Notes under the pieces: model-generated
Databases searched by the model: none
What the model was told of the DNA's origin: nothing
The model's input: only the letters and a program-made list of their open reading frames with translations
NCBI GenBank assembly: GCA_002633005.1
Contig: NMRA01000172.1
Coordinates: 269,866 to 333,865, forward strand
Direction of reading: 5' to 3'
DNA: 64,000 nucleotides
Origin: Phoronis australis
Lineage: Eukaryota; Phoronida; Phoronidae
In this document: in pieces, positions 39,901 through 43,995 of the stretch
Numbering within the stretch: position 1 is the stretch's first letter
Layout: each line of letters begins with the position of its first letter
Position numbers and translations under genes: made by a program

Positions 39901-41369
39901 GCTAATTACACCCGCGAGTATGAAGTTAGGGTTTATGACTACTATCAAACATGTAAGTATAGGTTATCAGATGTACATTCAAACATGTAAGTATAGCTTG
40001 TCAGCTGTACATTCAAACATGTAAGTACAGGTTGTCAGCTGTACATTCAAACATGTAAGTACAGGTTGTCAGCTGTACATTCAAACATGTAAGTATAGCT
40101 TGTCAGCTGTACATTCAAACATGTAAGTATAGGTTGTCAGCTGTACATTCAAACATGTAAGTACAGGTTGTCAGCTGTACATTCTTGAAACTGTCCCATG
40201 TGACAAATTATCTGTAAAGTGTGCTACAGGCAAAAGTATTCAGTCTAAAGCACTGTACAGTCAGTGAACTATTGCAGTAACATTTATATTCCTAGTTTTA
40301 TTTCATTACTTTAAATGTAGACTGCATGGTGGGACGTGCATGGTGGAATGTGCATGCATGCCAGTGCTGGAAAAATCAACAGCGCTTGGTTTAGATAAAT
40401 GGCAGTGGGTCGCTAAAAATGAAGGCCATATTGGCATCACAGAATGTTCTGCTTATAGTGCAATACTTGCAGCAACTCTTACAACTTGCTGGTTACATTT
40501 ATTCTGCCGTTTATTGTTTATTAATAAATTACTTCTAAATTTTTGACATACTCTCATCTGTCATTGTGTAGCCCAATGTGTTTGCTGAGAGACAAACGTA
40601 AACCTTCAAGCACGAAAATTTCAAAATTAGTTGTTCAAACTTAAACTTGTGTCAGAACAACTTAAATGAACAGGTCTCATCAGATTTTGACCCTTTGTAA
40701 TCCTGCCCCTTAAAGGTCATGTTGTTGGTGTGCTTGGTTGCACACTATCTGGACACCAACACGTGTTGTCTTGCTCACGCACGGAGGGCGGTAAACTTGT
40801 CACATGACAGATAATAGTTGAGCTATTATCCAAGTGGAGTGCTGCATGCTCATGGATTGTCTGCTTTGCAGTCAAGTCAACCTTTCACAGGCAGCTCATC
40901 GTGGCATGGCTTGGTGCTGGCTCTGAAACTCTTTTCCTCAGACACTTAACTTTGACAGAATCTGTTGGGACAATCTGCTTTACTAATGGATAATATTTTG
41001 TATGACTTGTGGGGATGCGTTGGAATATTGTAATTGTTATTTCCATGGTTTTTTGTTAATATCGATTGAAAGTGGGACTTTTTGATCACTACAACAAAAT
41101 TTATGCACAGATTCTACTTTTGTTTGATGAATATTTATTATTTATTTCATTTTTCAGCCAATCACAACACGTCGATGTACTGGGCCGAAGGTCTCACGCG
41201 TCTTGACGTCTGCCAAGTGTGTGGCTCTTGGCAGTGTCCCTACTGTCCCTTCTACAATACAGCGACATCTGGTGCTGGATTCAGCATCGTTCTTCTGGTC
41301 ACGTCTGTGTTAGTGAGTCTGTTTCATTACAACTGGATCACCTTCAGAGCCGGCGTATCTGTTAGATAA
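851..41369 (+). CDS. Mcr: Gene A: Mcr-like thioester protein (A2M/complement family) with LDLa module
   Basis: Secreted or surface-anchored thioester-containing protein of the alpha-2-macroglobulin superfamily. Thirty-three coding exons (listed separately) join in consistent phase to 1512 codons plus stop. Rough residues: signal peptide 1-23; MG1-MG5 24-554; MG6 555-730, interrupted by an LDLa module at 617-656; MG7 731-850; CUB parts around 850-915 and 1285-1315; thioester domain 915-1285 with C932-G-E-Q935; MG8/receptor-binding domain 1316-1442; cysteine-rich tail and hydrophobic segment to 1512. Fly Mcr is longer (about 1760) and has lost the thioester cysteine. One MG6 exon of about 45-50 codons seems to be missing at the n at 19651. 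Exons 6 and 18 each have two alternative forms. Family roles are opsonisation, protease trapping and, for Mcr, septate junction assembly; which applies here is unknown. A CD109-like label would be a reasonable alternative. A second, related gene lies 14 kb downstream. Confidence 0.88.
1288..1364 (-). repeat. tRNA-like SINE fragment
   Basis: On the minus strand there is an A-box-like TGGCCTGGTTGATAAG and a clear B box (GGTTCAAGTCC) inside a 5-bp T-stem. The outer 15 bases at each end are complementary, which does not fit a standard tRNA acceptor stem because there are extra bases after the T-stem. I read it as a tRNA-derived SINE piece rather than a working tRNA gene. Confidence 0.5.
1857..2040 (+). 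CDS. Gene A exon 2: MG1
   Basis: Starts after ttttccag and reads T-Y-L-L-A-A-P-R-K-V-R-P-N-Q, the family's typical opening of MG1, through ...FDAPGTQVMQMK. It is 184 nt, phase 2 in and 0 out, exactly like gene B exon 2, and the two are about three-quarters identical in protein. The donor (GTTATT) is weak but its position is fixed by the paralogue. Confidence 0.9.
2162..2262. repeat. dispersed repeat, copy 1 of 2
   Basis: This intron 2 segment, read in reverse complement, resembles 29545-29640 in intron 21 (shared blocks around CTCGTATTT, ACTCGCTTAT and GTGAGGCCAATT). It is an old interspersed repeat in inverted orientation, not one I can name. Confidence 0.4.
2804..2972 (+). CDS. Gene A exon 3: MG1-MG2
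   Basis: Begins M-P-E-N-T-V-V-A-N-Y-T-L-R-V-E-G and ends ...S-K-P-L-Y-K-Q-E-Q-T, the family's K-P-x-Y-K-P-G-Q-like link into MG2. It is 169 nt, phase 0 in and 1 out, identical in length and phase to gene B exon 3. N-glycosylation sequons N-Y-T and N-E-T are visible. Confidence 0.92.
3951..4346. mobile_element. 396-bp MITE in intron 3
   Basis: Terminal inverted repeats of about 20-35 bp start GGGTCGTCCC(G/A)GATTACA and end with the complement. TA lies on both sides (3949-3950 and 4347-4348), inside TTAA-TA on the left. There is no transposase; the short reading frames inside are not convincing. The TA flank suggests a Tc1/mariner-type helper, but the superfamily is inferred. Confidence 0.75.
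4541..4611 (+). CDS. Gene A exon 4: MG2
   Basis: 71 nt, phase 1 in and 0 out. Encodes V-R-F-R-V-V-P-L, the V-x-F-R-V strand at the start of MG2, to ...DMNIFVY before GTAAGT. Same length and phase as gene B exon 4. Confidence 0.9.
5526..5768. repeat. 55-bp tandem repeat, about 4.4 copies
   Basis: Unit begins AACAGAATACTGCAGTATAT; copies start near 5528, 5583, 5638, 5693 and 5748 and differ by a few bases. Located in intron 4, about 220 bp before exon 5. Confidence 0.9.
5990..6041 (+). CDS. Gene A exon 5: MG2
   Basis: 52 nt, phase 0 in and 1 out. Encodes DANGGLVRRWLNQQTNS, the D-x-x-G-x-x-V-x-x-W segment of MG2. Same length and phase as gene B exon 5. Its GTAATG donor must join either exon 6a or 6b. 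Confidence 0.9.
7184..7660. repeat. degenerate tandem repeat rich in TTCATGCACA-type units
   Basis: A long run of imperfect units of about 20-30 bp built on CACATGTTTAAATTCATG and related words. Unit length varies. Several open frames through it are by-products of the repetition. Confidence 0.8.
8192..8412. repeat. 38-bp pyrimidine-rich tandem repeat, about 5.7 copies
   Basis: Unit begins TAACCTCCTACCCCCTCCTG and contains TGTTGGTTTACCC; copies start at about 8236, 8274, 8312, 8350 and 8388. The + strand is strongly C/T-rich, and the array ends about 100 bp before the acceptor of alternative exon 6a. Confidence 0.9.
8515..8588 (+). CDS. Gene A alternative exon 6a: MG2
   Basis: 74 nt, phase 1 in and 0 out, after a tatctatag acceptor and before GTAAGT. 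Encodes I-L-S-M-S-L-A-L-S-G-G-M-G-F-G-Q-W-T-I-K and ends V-V-A-F, the G-x-W-x-I-x-V strand that closes MG2. Homologous to exon 6b and to gene B exon 6. Use together with 6b, or skipping both, would break the frame. Confidence 0.82.
9291..9367 (+). CDS. Gene A alternative exon 6b: MG2
   Basis: 77 nt, phase 1 in and 0 out, with GTGAGT donor. Encodes I-L-S-R-E-F-R-L-G-K-P-Y-I-A-F-G-T-W-T-I and then K-V-V-A-L. It shares the start I-L-S and the end W-T-I-K-V-V-A with 6a but differs in the loop between. It is the closer match to gene B exon 6 (shared E at the fifth position and a longer loop). Confidence 0.85.
9368..11278. other. Intron 6b, mostly featureless
   Basis: About 1.9 kb without a recognisable exon. 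I looked for a third exon 6 copy by the W-T-I-x-V signature and saw none. The last 600 bp belong to a dispersed repeat family. Confidence 0.5.
10680..11190. repeat. dispersed repeat family R1, copy
   Basis: Contains blocks shared with 18480-18620, 27545-29180 and 41795-42830: GACGGATTT(C/T)CATGAAAT, a TTTCTATTAAGGA-like word, CCAAACCACTTTAAGAATCA, and a TGTGAAGAGTACGGCTAA block. Strongly diverged between copies; no protein seen. Confidence 0.55.
11279..11318 (+). CDS. Gene A exon 7: MG2-MG3 linker
   Basis: 40 nt, phase 0 in and 1 out. Encodes GHEYFKNFVVEEF, the family's F-x-V-x-E-Y/F linker into MG3. Same length and phase as gene B exon 7 (EHTYDKKFVVTEF). Confidence 0.9.
11893..11941 (-). 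repeat. tRNA-like SINE fragment (B-box half)
   Basis: On the minus strand: CTGTGGTTCGATTCCCAG, a standard B box with its short T-stem. No matching A box is seen close by, so this is a partial SINE rather than a tRNA gene. Confidence 0.4.
12106..12150 (+). repeat. tRNA-like SINE fragment (A-box half)
   Basis: TCAGTAGCTCATTGGTAAGA followed by GCACTAGACCGGCAACC resembles the 5' half of a tRNA (A box, D-arm and part of the anticodon arm), then diverges with no B box. Read as a truncated SINE. Confidence 0.45.
12216..12300 (+). CDS. Gene A exon 8: MG3
   Basis: 85 nt, phase 1 in and 2 out. Encodes Y-G-P-R-F-Y-V-N-V-S then DSFGLSGTVSS, matching the family pattern P-x-F-x-V-x-I at the start of MG3. 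Same length and phase as gene B exon 8. Confidence 0.92.
12989..13116. repeat. large near-perfect hairpin (about 53-nt arms, 12-nt loop)
   Basis: Left arm 12989-13041 and right arm 13054-13114 are reverse complements over CTCAGATTTATGACATGGGC and the following AAAACCTCTTGGAA, continuing with a few mismatches to AAAATCCC at the loop. No target duplication is obvious. It may be a foldback element or a hairpin RNA source. Confidence 0.8.
13157..13446. repeat. 23-bp tandem repeat, about 12 copies
   Basis: Unit AACAGAAATAACGCATAGCT-ATA, two copies carrying an extra AA-containing insert (CGCAAATAGC). It begins about 40 bp after the hairpin at 12989-13116 and both are in intron 8. Confidence 0.92.
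13447..14663. other. Intron 8 remainder, nothing recognised
   Basis: AT-rich sequence with no exon, no long reading frame and no repeat I can identify. Confidence 0.5.
14664..14772 (+). CDS. Gene A exon 9: MG3
   Basis: 109 nt, phase 2 in and 0 out. Encodes N-H-S-S-G-Y-A-T-R-G-N-G-T-I-T-L-T-I-I-D and on to ...ITRDIPY. G-x-A is the family's Y-x-x-G-x-A-x-V strand position. Gene B exon 9 is one codon longer. Confidence 0.9.
15629..15652. repeat. TTA microsatellite beside exon 10 acceptor
   Basis: About eight ATT/TTA units run directly into TTTTACAG, so the microsatellite forms most of the polypyrimidine/branch region of this acceptor. Confidence 0.85.
15659..15886 (+). CDS. Gene A exon 10: MG3-MG4
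   Basis: 228 nt, phase 0 both sides. Begins FHGRTDFLFTRQEMED and ends V-R-S-F-K-P-G-M-P-Y-T-V-Y, the F-K-P-G-M-P-x signature that opens MG4 across the family. Gene B exon 10 starts with the same FxGRTDFLFTRQEME block. Confidence 0.93.
16280..16471 (+). CDS. Gene A exon 11: MG4
   Basis: 192 nt, phase 0 both sides, GTATGT donor. Encodes L-S-A-S-N-E-D-R-T-P-I then ...SSGILSLIITPELNDE, the MG4 core with its typical G-x-x-x-x-x-I/V-x-x-P strand. Confidence 0.9.
17204..17308 (+). CDS. Gene A exon 12: MG4-MG5
   Basis: 105 nt, phase 0 both sides. Encodes A-R-Y-E-D-F-S-T-R-Y-K-M-Q-A-Y and ...SDSYIQITTSTTDTK: the end of MG4 and the S-x-S-Y-I-Q-I start of MG5. Confidence 0.9.
17742..17804 (+). CDS. 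Gene A exon 13: MG5
   Basis: 63 nt, phase 0 both sides. Encodes VNEYMIFNVHTNTIVDQLYY-M, matching the MG5 pattern F-x-V-x-x-x...Y-Y. Donor GTGAGT. Confidence 0.9.
18263..18321. repeat. 21-bp tandem repeat, about 3 copies
   Basis: Unit GACAATACAATGACACGCTT-T repeated about three times in intron 13, directly followed by a dispersed repeat R1 block (GGCGCCTCCTAGTGGCATTA). Confidence 0.8.
18320..18620. repeat. dispersed repeat family R1, copy
   Basis: Contains CCTCCTAGTGGCA and CCTTGACGGATTTTAATGAA followed by a GCTTTCTGTTAAAAAGC word, all shared with the copies at 10680, 27545 and 41795. Confidence 0.6.
18657..18848 (+). CDS. Gene A exon 14: MG5 end
   Basis: 192 nt, phase 0 both sides. Encodes I-V-A-S-G-N-I-V-F (the family S-R/A-G-x-I strand), ...SRDMVPSARIIVYF and ...DSVNFYVKGTSMNT, the closing part of MG5. 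The donor GTATGT at 18849 lies inside a 65-bp tandem array that also takes in the last 54 nt or so of this exon. Using any later donor copy would bring in a TGA stop near 18879. Confidence 0.88.
18795..19650. repeat. 65-bp minisatellite that duplicates an exon end with its 5' splice site, about 13 copies
   Basis: Unit length is 65 bp (TATGAACACTGTATGTATCA ... AAGGGAACTAG). The first unit is the coding end of exon 14 plus its donor; the following 12 are intronic copies that differ by very few bases. Donor GT copies occur at 18849 and every 65 bp to 19629. It ends at the ambiguous base at 19651. Confidence 0.95.
19651..19651. other. Ambiguous base, probable assembly break with a missing MG6 exon
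   Basis: The n sits at the abrupt end of the 65-bp array. Between exon 14 (end of MG5) and exon 15 (middle of MG6) the family normally has about 45-50 residues, including the P-G-x-x-V and V-D-x-S-V strands. No such exon is present in 18849-19993. Both flanking exons are phase 0, so one whole phase-0 exon could be absent. Confidence 0.6.
19994..20131 (+). CDS. Gene A exon 15: MG6
   Basis: 138 nt, phase 0 both sides. Encodes VIDELLTYDAHANSSFGHTW then YLPDQKQKR..., matching the family's V-x-x-x-L-x-x-Y segment in MG6. Flanked by CTGTACAG and GTAAGT. Confidence 0.85.
20538..20597 (-). repeat. tRNA-like SINE fragment
   Basis: On the minus strand: an A-box-like ATGACTCAGAGGACTAAAGC and a B-box-like GGGTTCTACTC about 35 bp apart. 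Intron 15. Divergent; SINE relic. Confidence 0.4.
20980..21028 (+). CDS. Gene A exon 16: MG6 before LDLa
   Basis: 49 nt, phase 0 in and 1 out. Encodes FAGLHVFTDAKLIEVK, the F-x-x-x-G-L-x-x-x-T-D strand of MG6. This is where the family carries its insert (bait, anaphylatoxin or, in Mcr, LDLa). Confidence 0.85.
21458..21574 (+). CDS. Gene A exon 17: LDL-receptor class A module
   Basis: 117 nt, phase 1 in and 1 out, so a clean symmetric module exon. Encodes NCNFTLGWLPCWNGECYRNH then TRCNGVFDCKKDGADEFGC. Cysteines follow the six-Cys LDLa spacing, with the calcium-binding D-C-x-x-D-x-x-D-E signature near the end. Sequons N-F-T and N-H-T are present. The sixth cysteine codon is split (T here, GC supplied by exon 18a or 18b). 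An LDLa in the MG6 insert is diagnostic of the Mcr branch. Confidence 0.93.
21575..23447. other. Intron 17, no exon recognised
   Basis: About 1.9 kb. I checked for further copies of exon 18 using the H-I...D-W-x-W signature and saw none. The 22260-22680 part is more GC-rich than its surroundings and may be an old repeat. Confidence 0.45.
23448..23553 (+). CDS. Gene A alternative exon 18a: bait-like region
   Basis: 106 nt, phase 1 in and 2 out. Opens with GC, completing the sixth LDLa cysteine, and encodes E-K-S-D-T-F-Q-V-D-T-K-F-W then KHIDHHFLDYDWLWEQAYT. The D-W-L-W motif matches the family W-L-W element after the bait region. Same length and phase as 18b, 11 of 35 residues identical without gaps. 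Donor is GTAATT. Confidence 0.85.
24899..25004 (+). CDS. Gene A alternative exon 18b: bait-like region
   Basis: 106 nt, phase 1 in and 2 out, with a pyrimidine/TG-rich acceptor. Also starts GC, restoring the LDLa cysteine. Encodes P-K-P-K-A-D-Q-Y-D-A-T-L-W then AHIGKLYMGNDWAWQESFT. Shares with 18a the C, K, Q, D, W, H-I, D-W, W and T positions. Donor GTATTG. Either 18a or 18b, but not both or neither, keeps the frame into exon 19. Confidence 0.85.
25005..26080. other. Intron 18, ends in piece of repeat R1
   Basis: No exon recognised, and no third exon 18 copy. At 25955-25995 it holds the inverted-repeat head (ATGCGCCCACATATTTATAT) shared with R1 copies at 27545 and 41795. Confidence 0.45.
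26081..26198 (+). CDS. Gene A exon 19: MG6 end
   Basis: 118 nt, phase 2 in and 0 out. Encodes P-D-G-R-I-D-I-K-V-K-V-P-N then SWVINAFGMSRNKGLGFL, the family's W-x-x-x-A-x-S-x-x-x-G-x-G block. The acceptor is taken at 26079-26080 because the in-frame one further up (26042) gives the wrong phase. Confidence 0.88.
26735..26965 (+). CDS. Gene A exon 20: MG7
   Basis: 231 nt, phase 0 both sides. Encodes ...RPFYMVVENAQHVRFGEQVG then FRVTIFNYWDTEIEV, the strongly conserved P-F-F...R-G-E-x...V-x-N-Y signature of MG7. Confidence 0.95.
27269..27397 (+). CDS. Gene A exon 21: MG7-CUB
   Basis: 129 nt, phase 0 both sides. Encodes VKAGTSRYVFFPVLPKKVGH and ...VEVTISAMSFVGAETVKKTF, the I-x-P-x-x-x-G-x-x-x-I-x-V-x-A pattern at the end of MG7. 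Confidence 0.93.
27545..29180. repeat. dispersed repeat family R1, longest copy (about 1.6 kb)
   Basis: Starts with an imperfect inverted repeat (TATGCACTCACATACTTATG ... GTGGATGCATAATG) and then carries at least five spaced CCTAGTGGCA-type words with TTTCTATTAA(A/G)GAAAC and CATGTTCCCATTTTCAG-type words between them. It looks like internal tandem duplication of a roughly 130-200-bp unit. No coding region is seen. Intron 21. Confidence 0.6.
29545..29640. repeat. dispersed repeat, copy 2 of 2
   Basis: Inverted partner of 2162-2262 (shared CTCGTATTT, ACTCGCTTATAATGAG and GAGTCCAATTTT words). Identity unknown. Confidence 0.4.
30037..30208 (+). CDS. Gene A exon 22: CUB first part
   Basis: 172 nt, phase 0 in and 1 out. 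Encodes ANGVTNYYHTPFLLDLLNTG and ...PGSQKVTVSAVG, the E-G-x...F-L-L-D strand that starts the CUB domain and leads to G-D-x-x-G-P. Confidence 0.9.
30928..31116 (+). CDS. Gene A exon 23: thioester motif
   Basis: 189 nt, phase 1 in and 1 out. Encodes GDVIGPGIYDDFVTSL then LREPYACGEQSMFNFAYNLY. The thioester residues C-G-E-Q (30999-31010) are intact; the usual flanking G before Cys is A and the usual N after Gln is S. This should form the internal Cys-Gln thioester used for covalent attachment. Donor GTACAC is weak. Confidence 0.95.
31128..31164. repeat. poly-G run and ambiguous base
   Basis: Eleven or more G residues followed shortly by a single n at 31164; likely an assembly weak point in intron 23. 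Confidence 0.7.
32023..32262 (+). CDS. Gene A exon 24: thioester domain
   Basis: 240 nt, phase 1 in and 1 out. Encodes GLQENDAYYREEGMFAWMLV then ...SVWLTAFTVATMHDAIVADW; the W-L-T-A-F motif is the family's conserved helix after the thioester. Donor is GTTGAG. Confidence 0.93.
32713..32849 (+). CDS. Gene A exon 25: thioester domain, catalytic-position segment
   Basis: 137 nt, phase 1 in and 0 out. Encodes ELAQVYDRNMRSPYTE then VTLTAYVLISLSKL. Aligning V-Y-D-R-N-M and the L-T-A-Y-V-L-I-S-L helix with complement C3/C4 puts an Asp (codon 32730-32732) where C3 and C4B have the catalytic His and C4A has Asp. Confidence 0.9.
33650..33824 (+). CDS. Gene A exon 26: thioester domain
   Basis: 175 nt, phase 0 in and 1 out. 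Encodes D-A-R-A-K-V-D-Q-A-Q-K-L and DPYTMAIVCYALHVSES, the D-x-Y-x-x-A-I-x-x-Y-A-L helix of the TED. Confidence 0.92.
33825..36019. other. Intron 26, nothing recognised
   Basis: About 2.2 kb with no exon-like homology, no repeat array and no element ends that I can see. Confidence 0.45.
36020..36252 (+). CDS. Gene A exon 27: thioester domain
   Basis: 233 nt, phase 1 in and 0 out. Encodes ...EYDYWSPVVIAP, the W-x-x helix, ...YEATAVAASSYALMSYLLNG and VMKWLQTMRNTVGGFSATA, matching the family's A-Y-A-L-L and W-L-x-x-Q-R-N-x-x-G-G-F signatures. Confidence 0.95.
37166..37265. repeat. short imperfect duplication before exon 28
   Basis: Two imperfect units containing ACA(T/A)GCAGTGG(G/A)CCCTCAC, CAATATG and TGTTGTGTGT, ending right at the exon 28 acceptor region. 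Confidence 0.5.
37275..37427 (+). CDS. Gene A exon 28: TED end / CUB
   Basis: 153 nt, phase 0 both sides. Begins D-T-I-V-A-L-Q-A-L-T-E-Y-A, the Q-D-T-x-x-A-L-x-A-L-x-x-Y-A signature ending the TED, then returns to the second half of CUB. Confidence 0.95.
37844..37906 (+). CDS. Gene A exon 29: CUB end
   Basis: 63 nt, phase 0 both sides. Encodes LPVQFGSVKISAQGSGLALV-Q; the G-x-G-x-A-L-V-Q strand is conserved across the family. Confidence 0.93.
38487..38620 (+). CDS. Gene A exon 30: MG8 start
   Basis: 134 nt, phase 0 in and 2 out. Encodes LETQVNVEYPFLLRQPPVSA then ...NLSIFDADACA. Lies between CUB and the receptor-binding domain. Sequons N-V-T and N-L-S. Confidence 0.88.
38720..38785. repeat. 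dispersed repeat fragment shared with 45155-45225
   Basis: GATGATGTATGAGGTTACAT, CAATCCAGCGAAGG and TTGGTGAATGTAA words recur at 45162-45222 with small changes. Intron 30. Confidence 0.5.
38880..39054 (+). CDS. Gene A exon 31: receptor-binding domain
   Basis: 175 nt, phase 2 in and 0 out. Encodes ...SVSAQSGMSILEVELPSGYE, the family's S-x-M-x-I-x-x-V-x-x-x-S-G-Y/F start of the receptor-binding domain, to ...NKRAIYYFVY. Confidence 0.94.
39250..39325 (+). repeat. tRNA-like SINE fragment
   Basis: A-box-like TTTAGCTGAGTGCAAGAGTG and B box GGCTCGATTCC about 35 bp apart. The pairing of the ends is poor, so a working tRNA is unlikely. Intron 31. Confidence 0.5.
39847..39952 (+). CDS. Gene A exon 32: receptor-binding domain end
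   Basis: 106 nt, phase 0 in and 1 out. Encodes LDSSWTCVHVRAERWYPVAN then YTREYEVRVYDYYQT; the V-x-V-Y-D-Y-Y strand is the conserved end of this domain. The GTAAGT donor at 39953 is the first of seven tandem copies. Confidence 0.94.
39948..40182. repeat. 34-bp minisatellite that duplicates the exon 32 donor, 7 copies
   Basis: Unit contains AACATGTAAGTA(T/C)AG and TTGTCAGCTGTACATTCAA. GTAAGT copies fall at 39953, 39987, 40021, 40055, 40089, 40123 and 40157. Reading past the first donor reaches a TAA at 39988-39990, so later donors or intron retention would end the protein 12 codons after exon 32. Confidence 0.95.
41158..41369 (+). CDS. Gene A exon 33: cysteine-rich tail and hydrophobic anchor
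   Basis: 212 nt including the TAA stop, phase 1 in. Encodes S-N-H-N-T-S-M-Y-W-A-E-G-L, a cluster C-Q-V-C-G-S-W-Q-C-P-Y-C-P, then FSIVLLVTSVLVSLF followed by a 14-residue tail with two Arg. The hydrophobic stretch suggests a membrane segment or a GPI-attachment signal (CD109 is GPI-linked); the polar tail favours the former. AATAAA overlaps the stop (41368-41373). Confidence 0.88.
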
Positions 41370-41794
41370 TAAATGCACAGAGTTAGCTGTACATCTGAAT
41401 TGCGAATCTTTCAAACAGCTGCATATTTGTTATGACAGAGGTATTCAGCTAATCTGAATTTAAACAAATACAATTGATTTTTAGTAATTTGCAGTTTAAT
41501 ACATGCAATACTAGAAGGCTTTAACCAAACACAATCTAATTTGAATTTAAACTAAAGGATATATTCTTGTAAAACTCAGGTGTCTGGTCGATGTATGATA
41601 TCATGATTCACTGAAAAGTTGTCGTCTTGCAAGCAGACACTGTTATGGTGGTGTGGTTGATCAGATATTGATTTGGTGCTGTTGATCTTTAACAGAGTGC
41701 TGTGTCTCAGCCAGTTTCTGTCAACAACAATGGCTGGATGTTGATTTGTGTACATCTAAAATTATTTGCACAATTGTACAGATACATGATCCTG

Positions 41795-42830
41795 CATTTT
41801 ATGCGCCCACAAGTATACATGTGTGTGCATTATGCTGTTATCCCCATCGTTCCGGCATCCGTCTGACCAGCCTCTGGTGCTGCTTCTCCAAAATCCCAGG
41901 ATGCAATGTGCTGACTGTATTCTCATCCTTATTTTGAAGGTCATGTGACTTGACTCGCCTGATAGTTGTCGTTACTTTACATCATAGATAATGCCTCACC
42001 ACGACATGCGTGTGAAGGAAATTATCATAGTTTAAAAAAGGCTGTAACAAATAGACAAAGTATTGTTTCTTTGTTGTTCAGTTATTAATCTGTACATATT
42101 GCATTATTCTAAGTATCCAACTAGAAATATAATTTGTAGGCAAGTGCTGAGTCTTTGAGACAAGCTTTGATTTATTTAGCACCAGCCCAGTATACACTGT
42201 ATTTGTTGGGAGGGACAAGACTTCGTTGCTAAGTCTTTTCACGTCATGTTATTGCCAAACACGAGCTGGAATAAATTGGAACGATCTAGGTAGTAGTTTA
42301 ATCGTGGATCGCACTGGCAAATTTTCGGATGGATTCGACTGTTAATGTTCCCCTAGAGGCAACTTGTTTTTTACGTTTGCATTTTTTATCTTTGGAATTC
42401 AAGAAAGATTTTCATGAAATTTTGGCAAATAGGTATCTGTTAAGGAGGCAATGACATCTTCTTGTTTTCAGATGGATCAGACCTATTGTATGCCACCTAG
42501 TGGCTATTTTTAGTATTTTTGAGTGGGTTTTGGCATCTGCCTCTATCAGCCAAACCACTCCAATATTCGTTGCACCCCCTAGTGGTCTTTTGATTGTTTT
42601 TTTGTCTGTTGGTTGAGGTCCGCTTCCCCATTCTCCAAGTTGCGAAGAATCATGACTTGCTGACTTGTTATGCGCCCCTAGTGGCTATTTTAAGTGTACT
42701 TTGCTACTAGCGTTGCTCTCTTTTCTGGGAATGTTTAAAAATCATAATTGTCTCTTGTACCTGCGCTGTTTTGGTGCACATGGTGGGCACATATCAATGC
42801 CCAACATTTCTCTTGTTTATTGATAACTGA
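41795..42830. repeat. dispersed repeat family R1, copy
   Basis: Starts with the inverted-repeat head TATGCGCCCACAAGTATACA ... GTGTGTGCATTATG, followed by a CCGTCTGACC/GGTGCTGCTTCTCC region and four CCTAGTGG-type words. Shares order of blocks with 27545-29180 and the 10680 copy. Confidence 0.6.
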
Positions 42831-43989
42831 CCTAAGTTTGCTGGTTTGATTGGACCAATGTGTGCAAAGTTTTGTTTAACTGTACATGACATTGTAATTC
42901 CTATAATCTTTTTAGTGTTGTCAGAATGATTGTTAAAGCTCAAATTGCAACATAATCTACCTTAAGTACGTCGTTTTCGTCTGCTGGAAATAAAAAATCG
43001 CAGGAGTGTGAAACACCAATGAATAGTGAACAACATGTGAACAATGTGATGAGACGTAATACGACTGCTGGAAATGAAGTATTATGGGTATTTATTTTTG
43101 ATTAAGTGACGTCATTTGTATTCATGATGAGGCCGTTAGTCTTCAATGACTGATGTGGAAGATATTAATGATGAAGTTGTGATAATGGTACAACACAGTG
43201 ATCAAGCTTTTATTGCAGTTGTTATTATTGTATACAAATCCATTTTGAAAAACCAAAATAGTGTGTTACCTCCTACGAGTGCTAGTCTTAGAATTTGTTT
43301 ATTAATTACTTGTATAATTTTGCCATGTGAAGTCAAGTTTAAACTGCATGCAATTAAGAGATTCCATATTTATACTCAAATAATTAACACAAACTGAAGT
43401 AGTCTTTAGACATTCACAGATAGTGCTAAGTTTGTTCATGGTACACCACCCGATAGAAATGACGTGTATGTGGTATGTTTATACTATGATAATCATTGTT
43501 TTTCAAGATTAAGTGACACTTTGATTAGATGAAAGGCTTAAAAAGATGCCTATCATTTTTTTGGGAAATGACATTGTGTATAGGTGTGTGTGTAAATTGT
43601 ATGAGATTTTGAACGATTGATGGCTTGTACATATTTTTATATTGGTGTTGGGAGTAAAGATGTTTTAGTTAAAGACATTGAGTCCTGCTTTCTGTAAAAA
43701 ACCGTGTTTTGATTTTGGCCCCTTACTGTTATAAAATTGGTTTTGCCTTGTTCGATACTCTGTTTAGAGGTGACCTTTGAGGCCGGAAATCACACCTGTT
43801 TTGACTTTGAACTGTGGGCTGAGCCATCCAGGTAAATTGTGGTATGCTTATTGGCCAAGCTATTGTACATTTATACATAAACTTGAAACGATTCCAGGCT
43901 TTATATAAGACTTTCTGCTGTGACATTCCATTTACCTAACAATTTTGTCTTCATGAATGACCAACATTCCATATTGTAAATGCTGTATA

Positions 43990-43995
43990 AATAAA
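43990..43995 (+). terminator. candidate polyadenylation signal AATAAA
   Basis: AATAAAAGATTTGATACA followed within 25 bases by GTGTCTGGTGTTG, a good downstream GU-rich element. Suggests the gene A transcript could end near 44005-44015. Confidence 0.45.
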
